Assembly: GCA_963727535.1 (NCBI GenBank)
Contig: CAVSGR010000006.1
Location: 1,178,001-1,242,000, forward strand
Direction of reading: 5' to 3'
From: RBG-16-34-14 sp963727535
GTDB taxonomy: Bacteria; Bacteroidota; Ignavibacteria; Ignavibacteriales; Ignavibacteriaceae
DNA length: 64,000 nt
Part shown: piece after piece, positions 52,189 through 61,800 of the stretch
Numbering within the stretch: position 1 is the stretch's first letter
Layout of the letters: each line of letters begins with the position of its first letter
Made by a program: the position numbers and the translations under genes
The notes under the pieces: generated by a model
Database searches by the model: none
What the model was told of the DNA's origin: nothing
Seen by the model: the letters and a program-made list of their open reading frames with translations, nothing else

Positions 52189-52725
52189 ATGGAATCTAAA
52201 TGGTATGTCGTGAGAACTTTTTCAGGGCATGAGAATAAAGTTAAAACTCTTCTTGAAACTGAACTGAAAGATAATGATAAGCTTCGCGATAGGATTGAAG
52301 AGATTCTTGTTCCTACCGAAAAGGTATTTGAAGTAAAAGACGGTAAAAAGAAAAGTAAAACAAAAAACTTCTTTCCCGGTTATATATTAGTTAAGTCTAT
52401 GCTCGATGACCAGGTTAAAGAATTCATCTTAAATACACAGTCTGTAATGGGATTTCTTGGAACAGGAAAGAATCCAAGTCCGCTTCAGCCTGAAGAAGTT
52501 AAAAGAATAGTTGGGAGACTTACACAGGATGAAAACGGGGAAAGAATGGAAACCATATTCAGGAGTGGCGATCTTGTAAAAATTGTTGACGGACCATTTA
52601 ACAATTTCAGTGGAACTGTTCAGGAAGTGAATGAAGAAAAGATGAAGATAAAAGTAATGGTCTCGATATTCGGAAGAAAGACTCCTGTTGAAATAGATTT
52701 TGTACAAGCAGAATTAGAAAAATAA
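52189..52725 (+). CDS. nusG: Transcription termination/antitermination protein NusG
   Basis: Start chosen at ATG 52189; an in-frame TTG at 52180 is just 3 nt after the secE stop. N-terminal NGN domain (SKWYVVRTFSGHENKVKTLLETEL, FFPGYILVKSMLDD) and C-terminal KOW domain (SGDLVKIVDGPFNNFSGTVQEVNEEKMKIKVMVSIFGRKTPVEIDF). It binds RNA polymerase and links it to Rho or the ribosome. The 178-aa length is normal. Confidence 0.96.
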   Translation: MESKWYVVRTFSGHENKVKTLLETELKDNDKLRDRIEEILVPTEKVFEVKDGKKKSKTKNFFPGYILVKSMLDDQVKEFILNTQSVMGFLGTGKNPSPLQPEEVKRIVGRLTQDENGERMETIFRSGDLVKIVDGPFNNFSGTVQEVNEEKMKIKVMVSIFGRKTPVEIDFVQAELEK

Positions 52726-52743
52726 ATTTTTTAGGAAGATAAA

Positions 52744-53169
52744 ATGGCAAAGAAAATTGCGGCGTTTATAAAATTACAGATTCCAGGCGGTAAAGCAAAT
52801 CCTTCGCCACCAGTTGGACCTGCACTAGGTCAAAAGGGTGTAAATATTATGGAGTTTTGTAAGCAGTTTAATGCAAGAACTTCAGATAAAGACGGCTTAA
52901 TTATTCCCGTTGTAATAACTGTATATTCTGATAAGTCTTTTACATTTATCACCAAAACTCCGCCCGCTGCCGTTTTGTTAAAGAAATTATCAAAAGTTGA
53001 AAAAGGTTCTCCGGAATCTAACAGAAATAAAGTAGGCAAAGTTACCAAGGACCAATTGAAAGAAATTGCCGAATTAAAAATGCCTGATCTTAATGCTTTC
53101 GATCTTGACCACGCAATGAGTATGATTGCTGGTACAGCAAGAAGCATGGGTTTGACTGTAGAAGATTAA
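52744..53169 (+). CDS. rplK: 50S ribosomal protein L11
   Basis: 141 aa: AFIKLQIPGGKANPSPPVGPALGQKGVNIMEFCKQFNART at the N-terminus and the C-terminal rRNA-binding domain ending in MIAGTARSMGLTVED. It binds the GTPase centre of 23S rRNA. 27 nt before rplA; same operon. Confidence 0.97.
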   Translation: MAKKIAAFIKLQIPGGKANPSPPVGPALGQKGVNIMEFCKQFNARTSDKDGLIIPVVITVYSDKSFTFITKTPPAAVLLKKLSKVEKGSPESNRNKVGKVTKDQLKEIAELKMPDLNAFDLDHAMSMIAGTARSMGLTVED

Positions 53170-53196
53170 AAGTAAATTTGAACAGAGGGTTTAGTA

Positions 53197-53889
53197 ATGA
53201 AAACTTCTAAAAGAATAAAAGCTATTAAAGAGAATGTAGATCTCGCTAAAGAGTATTCAATTAGCGACGCGGTTGGCATTCTTAAATCAAATTCAAAAGT
53301 AAAATTTAATGAAAGCCTTGACTGTGCAATAAGATTAGGAGTTGATCCGCGGCACGCTGACCAAATGATTCGGGGAACGGTTTCACTTCCAAATGGTACA
53401 GGAAAAGAGGTTAAGGTATTAGTGGTTACAAAGACTTTAGCTCAAGAAGCTTTGGATGCAGGTGCTGATTATGCAGGATTTGATGAATATATTGAAAAGA
53501 TAAAAGGCGGATGGGCAGATGTTGATGTTATAGTTGCAACGCCTGATGTAATGGGCGATCTTGGAAGACTCGGAAAGATATTAGGACCGAAAGGGTTAAT
53601 GCCGAATCCTAAAAGTGGAACTGTGACCCAGGATGTTGTTAAAGCAGTTAAGGAAGTTAAAGCCGGTAAAATTGAATTCCGTGTTGAAAAAGCGGGTATA
53701 GTTCATACTTCTTTAGGAAAAATGAACTTTGAAGCTGATAAGTTAGTCGAAAATACAAATGCTTTTCTTAATACTATAGTTAAGTTAAAACCATCTTCAG
53801 CCAAGGGACAATATATAAAGAGTGTTTTCTTATCGAGCACTATGGGTCCTGGTCTGCAGATTAGTAAAGATGAAATTGCTGCTCATTGA
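53197..53889 (+). CDS. rplA: 50S ribosomal protein L1
   Basis: 230 aa with L1 signatures: FNESLDCAIRLGVDPRHADQMIRGTVSLPNGTGK, ATPDVMGDLGRLGKILGPKGLMPNPKSGTVT, and SVFLSSTMGPGLQI near the end. It binds the L1 stalk rRNA and its own mRNA leader as translational repressor in many bacteria. The 74-nt gap to rplJ probably holds the L10 leader. Confidence 0.97.
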   Translation: MKTSKRIKAIKENVDLAKEYSISDAVGILKSNSKVKFNESLDCAIRLGVDPRHADQMIRGTVSLPNGTGKEVKVLVVTKTLAQEALDAGADYAGFDEYIEKIKGGWADVDVIVATPDVMGDLGRLGKILGPKGLMPNPKSGTVTQDVVKAVKEVKAGKIEFRVEKAGIVHTSLGKMNFEADKLVENTNAFLNTIVKLKPSSAKGQYIKSVFLSSTMGPGLQISKDEIAAH

Positions 53890-53963
53890 GCAGGTTAAAA
53901 AATTTACGCACTCAAAAATGCTTCTACATTTAGTGTAAGTAAAACTTCTGGTAATGGAGAAAA

Positions 53964-54485
53964 ATGAATAAGAATGATAAAGCTGAAGTCGTTTCTGAAT
54001 TAAAAGAAATGATAGAGAACTCTTCGGCTATTTATCTTACTGACTACTCCGGAATTAACGTTGAGGATATCAACAAAATAAGGAGTGAATTCAGAACAGA
54101 GAAAGTAAAGTACAAAGTAATCAAAAATACTTTGTTCAAAAGGGCTCTTGAAGAATTAGGTAAGTACGATAAATTAGCTGATCACCTGGTTGGAATGACG
54201 GGATATGCTTTTGCATCCGATAATCCTGTTGCACCGGCTAAGATTATAAAGAAATATTTTAGTGACAAGGAAAAGCTTTCTTTAAAAGCCTGTTATATTG
54301 ATGAGCAGTTTTATGAAGGAACCAGCCTGGATATGCTTGCAGCGCTTCCTTCTAAAAATGATTTAATTGCAGGTATTTTAGGTTGCCTTAAATCACCGGC
54401 TTCCGGCATTGTCGGAGCTATGACAGCAGTGACAAGGAATCTTGTTAATGTTGTTGACGAGGTTGCCAAACAGAAAGCAGCATAA
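53964..54485 (+). CDS. rplJ: 50S ribosomal protein L10
   Basis: 173 aa: MIENSSAIYLTDYSGINVEDINKIRSEFRTEKVKYKVIKNTLFKRAL, then the C-terminal helix that binds L7/L12 dimers. L10 and L12 together usually repress translation at the rplJ leader (53890-53963). Confidence 0.96.
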   Translation: MNKNDKAEVVSELKEMIENSSAIYLTDYSGINVEDINKIRSEFRTEKVKYKVIKNTLFKRALEELGKYDKLADHLVGMTGYAFASDNPVAPAKIIKKYFSDKEKLSLKACYIDEQFYEGTSLDMLAALPSKNDLIAGILGCLKSPASGIVGAMTAVTRNLVNVVDEVAKQKAA

Positions 54486-54523
54486 GAAATTATTAATTAT
54501 TAAATATTAGGAGATATATAAAA

Positions 54524-54901
54524 ATGGCTGATAAAGTAGCTGAGATTGTTGATAAAATATCCGAGTTGTCTCTTGTTGAAGCTTCGGAATTAACAAAAGC
54601 ATTAGAAGAAAAGTTTGGTGTTACGGCAGCAGCTCCTGTTGTAATGGCTGGCGGTGCAGCTCCGGTTGCAGCAGCAGCAGTTGAAGAAAAAACCGAATTC
54701 GATGTTGTTTTGAAAGCAGCAGGAGAGAAAAAGATTAACGTCATCAAAGTAGTAAGGGCTCATACCGGACTTGGCTTAAAAGAAGCTAAGGATCTTGTTG
54801 ATGGCGCTCCAAATACGGTAAAAGAAGCTATATCTAAAGACGAAGCAGAAAAGCTTAGGAAAGAATTTGAAGAGGCTGGAGCAACAGTCGAAGTCAAATA
54901 A
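54524..54901 (+). CDS. rplL: 50S ribosomal protein L7/L12
   Basis: 125 aa: N-terminal dimerising helices VDKISELSLVEASELTKALEEKFGV, an Ala/Pro-rich hinge, and the C-terminal EFDVVLKAAGEKKINVIKVVRAHTGLGLKEAKDLVDGAPN domain. Forms the factor-binding stalk. An AGGAGAT ribosome site precedes the start. Confidence 0.97.
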   Translation: MADKVAEIVDKISELSLVEASELTKALEEKFGVTAAAPVVMAGGAAPVAAAAVEEKTEFDVVLKAAGEKKINVIKVVRAHTGLGLKEAKDLVDGAPNTVKEAISKDEAEKLRKEFEEAGATVEVK

Positions 54902-54938
54902 ATTCTTTTAGCATCTAACACATATTAAATCATAAAAA

Positions 54939-54974
54939 AGTGGTAGGCGGAGTTTTCTGCCCTACTGCTTTTTA
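54939..54974 (+). terminator. Attenuator hairpin between rplL and rpoB
   Basis: AGTGGTAGG pairs with CCTACTGCT (nine pairs, two of them G-T), followed by TTTTT. It lies 38 nt after rplL, where bacteria commonly have a partial terminator setting the ratio of ribosomal protein to polymerase synthesis. Confidence 0.72.
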
Positions 54975-54982
54975 TGCTTATT

Positions 54983-55010
54983 TTGACTCTTAAGGTTAGC
55001 ATACTACTAT
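54983..55010 (+). promoter_or_regulatory. Possible secondary promoter of rpoBC
   Basis: TTGACT, 16-nt spacer, TACTAT, 32 nt before the rpoB start and after the attenuator. A modest match. Confidence 0.4.
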
Positions 55011-55041
55011 AAGAAATTGAAAAATTATCGGAGGTATTAAA

Positions 55042-58000
55042 TTGAGTACTAATAATAGTAATGGACGGATTTCATTTGGTAAAATCCCCTCTATACTTGA
55101 AGCCCCAAATCTTTTAAGCATCCAAACGGATTCTTTTGAAGAGTTTGTACAGTTTCAAGTACTTCCTTCTAAAAGGGAGGATAAGGGATTGCAAACGGTC
55201 TTTACTTCTAATTTTCCGATATTTGATAATAAAGAGAACTACAGACTGGATTTTATTCAATATAATATTGAGAAACCCCGTTATTCAGTTCAGGAATGTT
55301 TAGAAAGAGGACTCACTTTTTCTGCACCTCTAAAATCAAAATTACGTTTATCTACTAAAGATCCGGAGACAGAAGAATTTGTAAACAGTGTTGAACAGGA
55401 AGTTTATCTTGGTAATCTTCCTTACATGACCGAAAAGGGAACTTTTATAATTAACGGTGCTGAGAGGGTTGTTGTTTCTCAGTTGCACCGTTCACCGGGC
55501 GTTGCTTTTGCTCAAACAGTTCATCCAAACGGAACCCCGATTTATTCTGCCAGGATTATTCCTTTGCGCGGTTCGTGGGTAGAGTTTGCTACCGATATAA
55601 ACTATATAATGTATGTATATATAGATAGAAGAAAGAAATTTCCTGCAACAATGCTTTTGCGTGCTCTTGGTTTTGCATCTGATGAAGATATATTAAAGTT
55701 ATTCAATCTTGTTGAAGAAGTTAAAGTAAATAAGACCAAGATTGAAAATTATGTGGGAAGAACAATTGCAAGCGATGTTTTTGATTTCTCGACAGGAGAA
55801 ATCTTTTTAACTAAAGATAGTATTCTGACAGAAGAAGATCTTGAGAGATTAAAAGAAGCCGAAGTTGATGTATTAAAGTTCATCAGTTCGGAAACTTCTC
55901 CTGATCAGGACTTGATAGTTAATACTTTAAGAAAAGATACTTCGCATGATAAAGAAGAAGCACTGTTTTCGATATACAGACAGTTGCGTTCAGGGGAGGC
56001 TCCGGATGTTGATACAGCCGCTGCTTTAATAGAGAAACTTTTCTTTAATGATAAAAGATATGATCTCGGTGATGTTGGTCGTCATAGAATGAACGACAAG
56101 CTTTTATTAAATATTCCCGAGACTACAACTGTTCTTACTCCGGAAGATATTATCGCAATAATGAAATATATTATTAAACTCAGAGTAGGTAATGAATCAG
56201 TTGATGATATAGATCATCTTGGAAACAGAAGAATTAGAACTGTTGGCGAGCAGCTTGGACAGCAGTTTAACATAGGTATGTCGCGCATGGCAAGGACGAT
56301 TAAAGAAAGAATGAACATGCGCGATTCTGAAAGCTTTACACCACAGGATTTAGTAAATGCAAGAACAATAACAAGTGTTATCAATGCTTTCTTCGGGACC
56401 AACCAGCTATCTCAGTTTATGGATCAAACAAATCCTTTGGCTGAGTTAACACATAAAAGAAGAATGTCTGCTTTGGGACCTGGTGGTTTGACAAGAGAAC
56501 GTGCAGGATTTGAAGTTCGTGACGTTCATTATACTCATTATGGAAGACTTTGTCCGATAGAAACTCCCGAGGGACCAAATATCGGTTTGATATCTTCTCT
56601 TACTATCTATGCGAAGGTTAATCGCTACGGGTTTTTAGTAACACCATATAGAAAAGTAGAAAAAGGTAAAGTCTTAAATGAAGTAGATTATCTAACTGCA
56701 GAGCAGGAAGATGCTGTTACAATTGCACAAGCAAATGCTCAACTTACCGAACACTCTAAATTTGTTAATGAAAGAGTGAAATCAAGATATAAGGGTGAGT
56801 TTCCAATTGTAACTCCTGACAATATACAATATATGGATGTGGCTCCTGCACAAATAGTAAGTGCAGCGGCAGCATTAATTCCTTTCCTTGAGCATGATGA
56901 TGCTAACAGAGCACTGATGGGTTCAAACATGCAGCGTCAGGCTGTCCCTTTATTGAGACCCGAGGCTCCGCTTGTAGGAACAGGAATGGAAAAGAAATTA
57001 GCTTCTGACTCACGTGCTATTATTGTTGCAGAAGACGATGGAGTAATTGAATATGTGGATTCTGATAAGATTGTAGTTAAGTATGATATAAATCCAAACA
57101 GTATCGAAGCTATTACGAGTTTTAACGATTTGAGAAGAGTTACATATACGCTTATAAAATTTCATGGTACAAACCAGGAGACCTGTATAAATCAACGACC
57201 TGTAGTTAATGAAGGACAAAGAGTTACAAAGGGAAGTGTTATTGCTGATGGCGCTTCTACAGATCAGGGTGAACTTGCTTTGGGACGGAACGTTCTTGTA
57301 GCATTTATGCCTTGGCGCGGTTATAACTTTGAAGATGCTATTATAATCAGCAATAAAGTTGTAAGTGAAGATGTTTATACTTCAATTCATATAGAAGAAT
57401 TTGAACTTCAGGTTAGAGAAACCAAGAGAGGTGAAGAAGAATTAACAAGAGAAATTCCAAACGTAAGTGAGGAAGCTGTAAAGAATCTTGATGAGGATGG
57501 AATAATAAGAGAAGGTGCTGAAGTTAAAGAAGGTGATATTCTTATAGGAAAAATAACTCCTAAAGGAGAGACTGATCCTACACCGGAAGAAAAATTATTA
57601 CGGGCTATATTCGGAGATAAAGCCGGCGATGTAAAAGATGCATCTTTGAAAGCCCCTCCGGGATTAAAGGGGACTGTAATTAAGACAAGGTTGTTCAGTA
57701 GAAAGAGAAAAGATAATGAAGCAAAGAAAACTGAGAAAAAAGAATTAGAAACTCTGGAAACAGAACATTCTGAGAAACTTGCTGCACTTTATCAGAAGTT
57801 AGTTGAAAAGCTTACAAAACTTACCGATGGAAATTCTGCAACGGGAATAAGGGACCTTGACGGAAGTATTGTTCTAAGAAGCGGAACTACAATTAAAGAT
57901 ACTACTTTCTCTTCTTTAGAAGATGTGACAAAGCTTGATTACACGCTTGATTGGTTCGAATCGAAGAGGCTCAACAGTCACATAAATGTTCTTTATAAAA

Positions 58001-58812
58001 ATTACTTCGATATTCTTTCTGACCTGGAAGAAGGATATAAAAGAGAAAAAGTAAAAATAACATCTGGAGATGAGCTTCCTCCAGGCATTGTTCAACTTGC
58101 AAAAGTTTATGTTGCTAAAAAACGTAAACTTGCTGTTGGCGATAAAATGGCCGGTCGGCATGGAAACAAAGGTGTTGTTGCTAAAATTGTTCCTATAGAA
58201 GATATGCCTTTCTTGCCTGATGGAACGCCGGTCGATATTATTTTAAATCCGCTTGGAGTTCCTTCAAGAATGAACCTCGGTCAGCTTTATGAAACAGCTC
58301 TTGGATGGGTTGGTAAAATGATGGGAGTAAAATTCGCAACACCAATTTTTGATGGAGCAAAGATAGAAGATGTTGAAGAATGGATGAAAAAAGCTGGTCT
58401 TGATGAAGGAAGCAAAACAGTCTTATATGATGGTAGAAGTGGAGAAAAATTCCATCAGAGAGTTACCTGCGGTTACATTTACATGTTGAAGCTTAGTCAT
58501 CTCGTAGATGATAAAATTCATGCCAGGTCCATTGGTCCTTACTCTCTTATTACACAGCAGCCTCTTGGCGGTAAAGCCCAGTTCGGTGGTCAGAGGTTTG
58601 GAGAAATGGAAGTGTGGGCTCTCGAAGGTTATGGCTCATCACATATCCTGCAGGAAATCCTTACTATAAAAAGTGATGATGTTGCAGGAAGAGCCAAAGT
58701 ATATGAAGCAATTGTTAAGGGTGAAAACTTACAGGAACCGAATGTTCCTGAGTCATTCAATGTGTTGATTAAAGAACTCCAGGGCTTGGGTCTGGATATC
58801 AAAATTAATTAA
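55042..58812 (+). CDS. rpoB: RNA polymerase subunit beta
   Basis: TTG start at 55042, with GGAGGT 6 nt upstream. The 1256-aa protein is intact across 3.8 kb. Visible regions: fork-loop and rifampicin region QLSQFMDQTNPLAELTHKRRMSALGPGGLTRERAGFEVRDVH (wild-type-looking), ETPEGPNIGLI, GRNVLVAFMPWRGYNFEDAIIIS, the KMAGRHGNKGV catalytic lysine region, and the C-terminal GGQRFGEMEVWALEGYGSSH. It shares the active site with RpoC, encoded 40 nt downstream. Confidence 0.98.
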   Translation: MSTNNSNGRISFGKIPSILEAPNLLSIQTDSFEEFVQFQVLPSKREDKGLQTVFTSNFPIFDNKENYRLDFIQYNIEKPRYSVQECLERGLTFSAPLKSKLRLSTKDPETEEFVNSVEQEVYLGNLPYMTEKGTFIINGAERVVVSQLHRSPGVAFAQTVHPNGTPIYSARIIPLRGSWVEFATDINYIMYVYIDRRKKFPATMLLRALGFASDEDILKLFNLVEEVKVNKTKIENYVGRTIASDVFDFSTGEIFLTKDSILTEEDLERLKEAEVDVLKFISSETSPDQDLIVNTLRKDTSHDKEEALFSIYRQLRSGEAPDVDTAAALIEKLFFNDKRYDLGDVGRHRMNDKLLLNIPETTTVLTPEDIIAIMKYIIKLRVGNESVDDIDHLGNRRIRTVGEQLGQQFNIGMSRMARTIKERMNMRDSESFTPQDLVNARTITSVINAFFGTNQLSQFMDQTNPLAELTHKRRMSALGPGGLTRERAGFEVRDVHYTHYGRLCPIETPEGPNIGLISSLTIYAKVNRYGFLVTPYRKVEKGKVLNEVDYLTAEQEDAVTIAQANAQLTEHSKFVNERVKSRYKGEFPIVTPDNIQYMDVAPAQIVSAAAALIPFLEHDDANRALMGSNMQRQAVPLLRPEAPLVGTGMEKKLASDSRAIIVAEDDGVIEYVDSDKIVVKYDINPNSIEAITSFNDLRRVTYTLIKFHGTNQETCINQRPVVNEGQRVTKGSVIADGASTDQGELALGRNVLVAFMPWRGYNFEDAIIISNKVVSEDVYTSIHIEEFELQVRETKRGEEELTREIPNVSEEAVKNLDEDGIIREGAEVKEGDILIGKITPKGETDPTPEEKLLRAIFGDKAGDVKDASLKAPPGLKGTVIKTRLFSRKRKDNEAKKTEKKELETLETEHSEKLAALYQKLVEKLTKLTDGNSATGIRDLDGSIVLRSGTTIKDTTFSSLEDVTKLDYTLDWFESKRLNSHINVLYKNYFDILSDLEEGYKREKVKITSGDELPPGIVQLAKVYVAKKRKLAVGDKMAGRHGNKGVVAKIVPIEDMPFLPDGTPVDIILNPLGVPSRMNLGQLYETALGWVGKMMGVKFATPIFDGAKIEDVEEWMKKAGLDEGSKTVLYDGRSGEKFHQRVTCGYIYMLKLSHLVDDKIHARSIGPYSLITQQPLGGKAQFGGQRFGEMEVWALEGYGSSHILQEILTIKSDDVAGRAKVYEAIVKGENLQEPNVPESFNVLIKELQGLGLDIKIN

Positions 58813-58852
58813 CACAAGAATTTTTTCACTTAGAAATTAGGAGATAATAAAA

Positions 58853-61800
58853 ATGCCTTATAGAATTCAAGAAAATGCGATGCGTGATATTTCCAGTATC
58901 ACAATTAGTCTTGCCAGTCCTGATGATATTTTGTCCAGATCGTATGGAGAGGTTACTAAACCTGAAACTATTAATTACAGATCTTTCCGTCCGGAAAAAG
59001 ATGGGTTGTTCTGTGAGAAAATTTTTGGTCCTACGAGAGACTGGGAATGTTTTTGTGGTAAGTATAAAAGAATAAGATACAAGGGCATCATTTGCGATAG
59101 ATGCGGTGTTGAAGTTACTCAGAAAAGTGTAAGACGCGAAAGGATGGGGCATATCGGTCTCGCTGTTCCTGTTGTTCATATCTGGTTTTTCAGGGCGCAA
59201 CCTTCTAAGATTGGTAATATAATTGGTTTGAGTTTAAAGGAACTTGAAAAAGTTATTTACTATGAATCTTATGTTGTAATTAATCCGGGTCCTACAGGTT
59301 TATCCCGTTTAGATCTTATTTCAGAAGATCAATACTTTGAAGTTATAAATTCTTTACCTGCAGGCAATGAAAAACTTGTTGACGATGATGACAAAAAATT
59401 CATTGCAAAAATAGGTGGCGAAGCTGTAAAAGAAATACTTAAGAATACAGATGTTGAAAAACTTTCTCACGAGTTAAGAACTCAATTAAAAGTAGAAACT
59501 TCTCAGCAAAAAATAGCTGATCTTCTAAAAAGACTTCGTGTTATTGAAGCATTTAAAGAAGAAGAAAATAAAGTTGCTAACAGGCCCGAGTGGATGGTAT
59601 TAAGTTATATCCCGGTTATTCCACCGGAACTTAGACCGTTAGTTCCTCTTGAAGGAGGCAGGTTTGCTACAAGCGATTTAAATGATCTTTACCGCAGGGT
59701 AATTATAAGAAACAATAGACTTAAAAGACTTATAGATATTAAAGCTCCCGAAGTAATTTTAAGAAATGAGAAGAGAATGCTTCAGGAAGCAGTAGATGCT
59801 CTTTTTGATAACTCGAGAAGGGGAAGTGCTGTTAGAAGTGATAGTAACAGACCTTTGAAATCTTTGAGTGATATGCTTAAAGGAAAACAAGGACGTTTCC
59901 GCCAGAATCTTCTCGGGAAAAGAGTTGATTATTCAGGAAGATCAGTTATTGTGGTTGGTCCTGAATTAAAACTTCATCAGTGCGGTTTGCCAAAAGATAT
60001 GGCTGTTGAATTATTTAAACCTTTTATAATTAGAAAACTTATTGAAAGAGGTCATAACAAAACTGTAAAGAGTGCAAGAAAAGTTGTTGATAGAAAAGAT
60101 CCTATTATTTGGGATATTCTTGCTAAAATAATTGAAGGACATCCTATACTTCTTAACCGAGCTCCTACTCTTCACAGACTTGGAATACAGGCATTCCAGC
60201 CTACATTAATTGATGGACGAGCAATTCAGCTTCATCCTATGGTTTGTACTGCATTTAACGCTGACTTTGACGGTGACCAGATGGCTGTTCACGTTCCGTT
60301 ATCTTTTGAAGCTCAGCTTGAAGCTTCTTTATTAATGTTAAGTAGTCATAACATACTTTCTCCACAAAACGGCAGCCCAATTGTTGTTCCAACTCAGGAT
60401 ATAGTTTTAGGATGCTATTACCTGACAAAACTTCGTGAAGGAGATAAAGGTGAAGGAATGGTCCTCAGTTCTCCTGAAGAGGTGATTATTGCGTACAATA
60501 ATAAAGTTCTTGGCTTGCACTCTAAGATCAAAGTTAAGATAGATGGTAAAATGGTTGAGACGACAACAGGTCGTGTGATCTTCAATCAAATTGTTCCGAA
60601 GGAGATGGGCTTCTTTAACCAACTTCTTATTAAGAAAACATTTGGCGGATTTATTGGTCAGATGTTTTTAAAGCTTGGCAATAAAGTAACCGCAAAGTTC
60701 CTTGATGATCTTAAAGATACAGGCTTCAGGTATGCAACGGCTGGCGGACTTTCTGTTAGCTATATGGATATGATTGTTCCTGAGGAAAAAGAAACTTTGA
60801 TTGGTAAAGCCAATAAGAAAGTTGAAAGCATACTTAACGAACACGAACAAGGTGTTATTACCGATGCTGAAAGATATAATAAGATTATTGATGTGTGGAC
60901 ACATACAACTAATGATGTTGCACGTGCACTTATGGAAAAAATCAGGACGCACAATAGTGGATTTAATTCCTTGCATATGATGGTTGACTCTGGGGCGAGA
61001 GGTTCCCAGGAACAGGTACGTCAGCTTGCAGGTATGAGAGGCTTAATGATGAAACCGCAAAAGACTTTATCGGGTCAGGCTGGTGAAATTATTGAGAACC
61101 CGATTGTTGCAAACTTTAAAGAAGGCTTAACAGTTCTTGAATATTTTATTTCGACACACGGTGCAAGAAAAGGACTTGCAGATACTGCTTTAAAAACAGC
61201 TGATGCAGGTTATCTAACCAGAAGATTAGTTGATGTTTCGCAGGATGTTATTATAAGCGAACTTGATTGTGGGACCATACTTGGTATAGAAGTTACTGCA
61301 TTAAAAGATGTGGAGCAGGAAAGAGAACCATTGGGTGAAAGAATCACGGGTCGTGTTGCCCAGGAAGATGTGCTTGATCCAAGGACTGATGAATTAATTG
61401 TTCCTGCTGGTGAAATTATCACAGAAGATATAGCTGAAAAGATTGAAGATTCAAGTATAGATTCTGTTTATATGAGGACAGTTCTTACTTGCGAATCAAA
61501 GCGCGGTGTGTGTGCAAAATGTTATGGAAGAAATCTTACAAATGGAAAGCTTGTTGAAATTGGAGAAGCTGTTGGAATAGTTGCAGCACAATCAATAGGC
61601 GAACCGGGAACTCAGTTAACTCTTAGAACTTTCCACTTGGGTGGTACTTCTTCAAGAATTGCAAGTCAATCGCAGGTGGAATCAACTACGGATGGAATAG
61701 TTAAATTTGATAGACTTTTATTTGTAGAAAAATCTGATTTTCTTGGTACAATAAAAGTTGTTACCGGTCGCAGAGGAACCATAGGTGTTTATGATGAGAA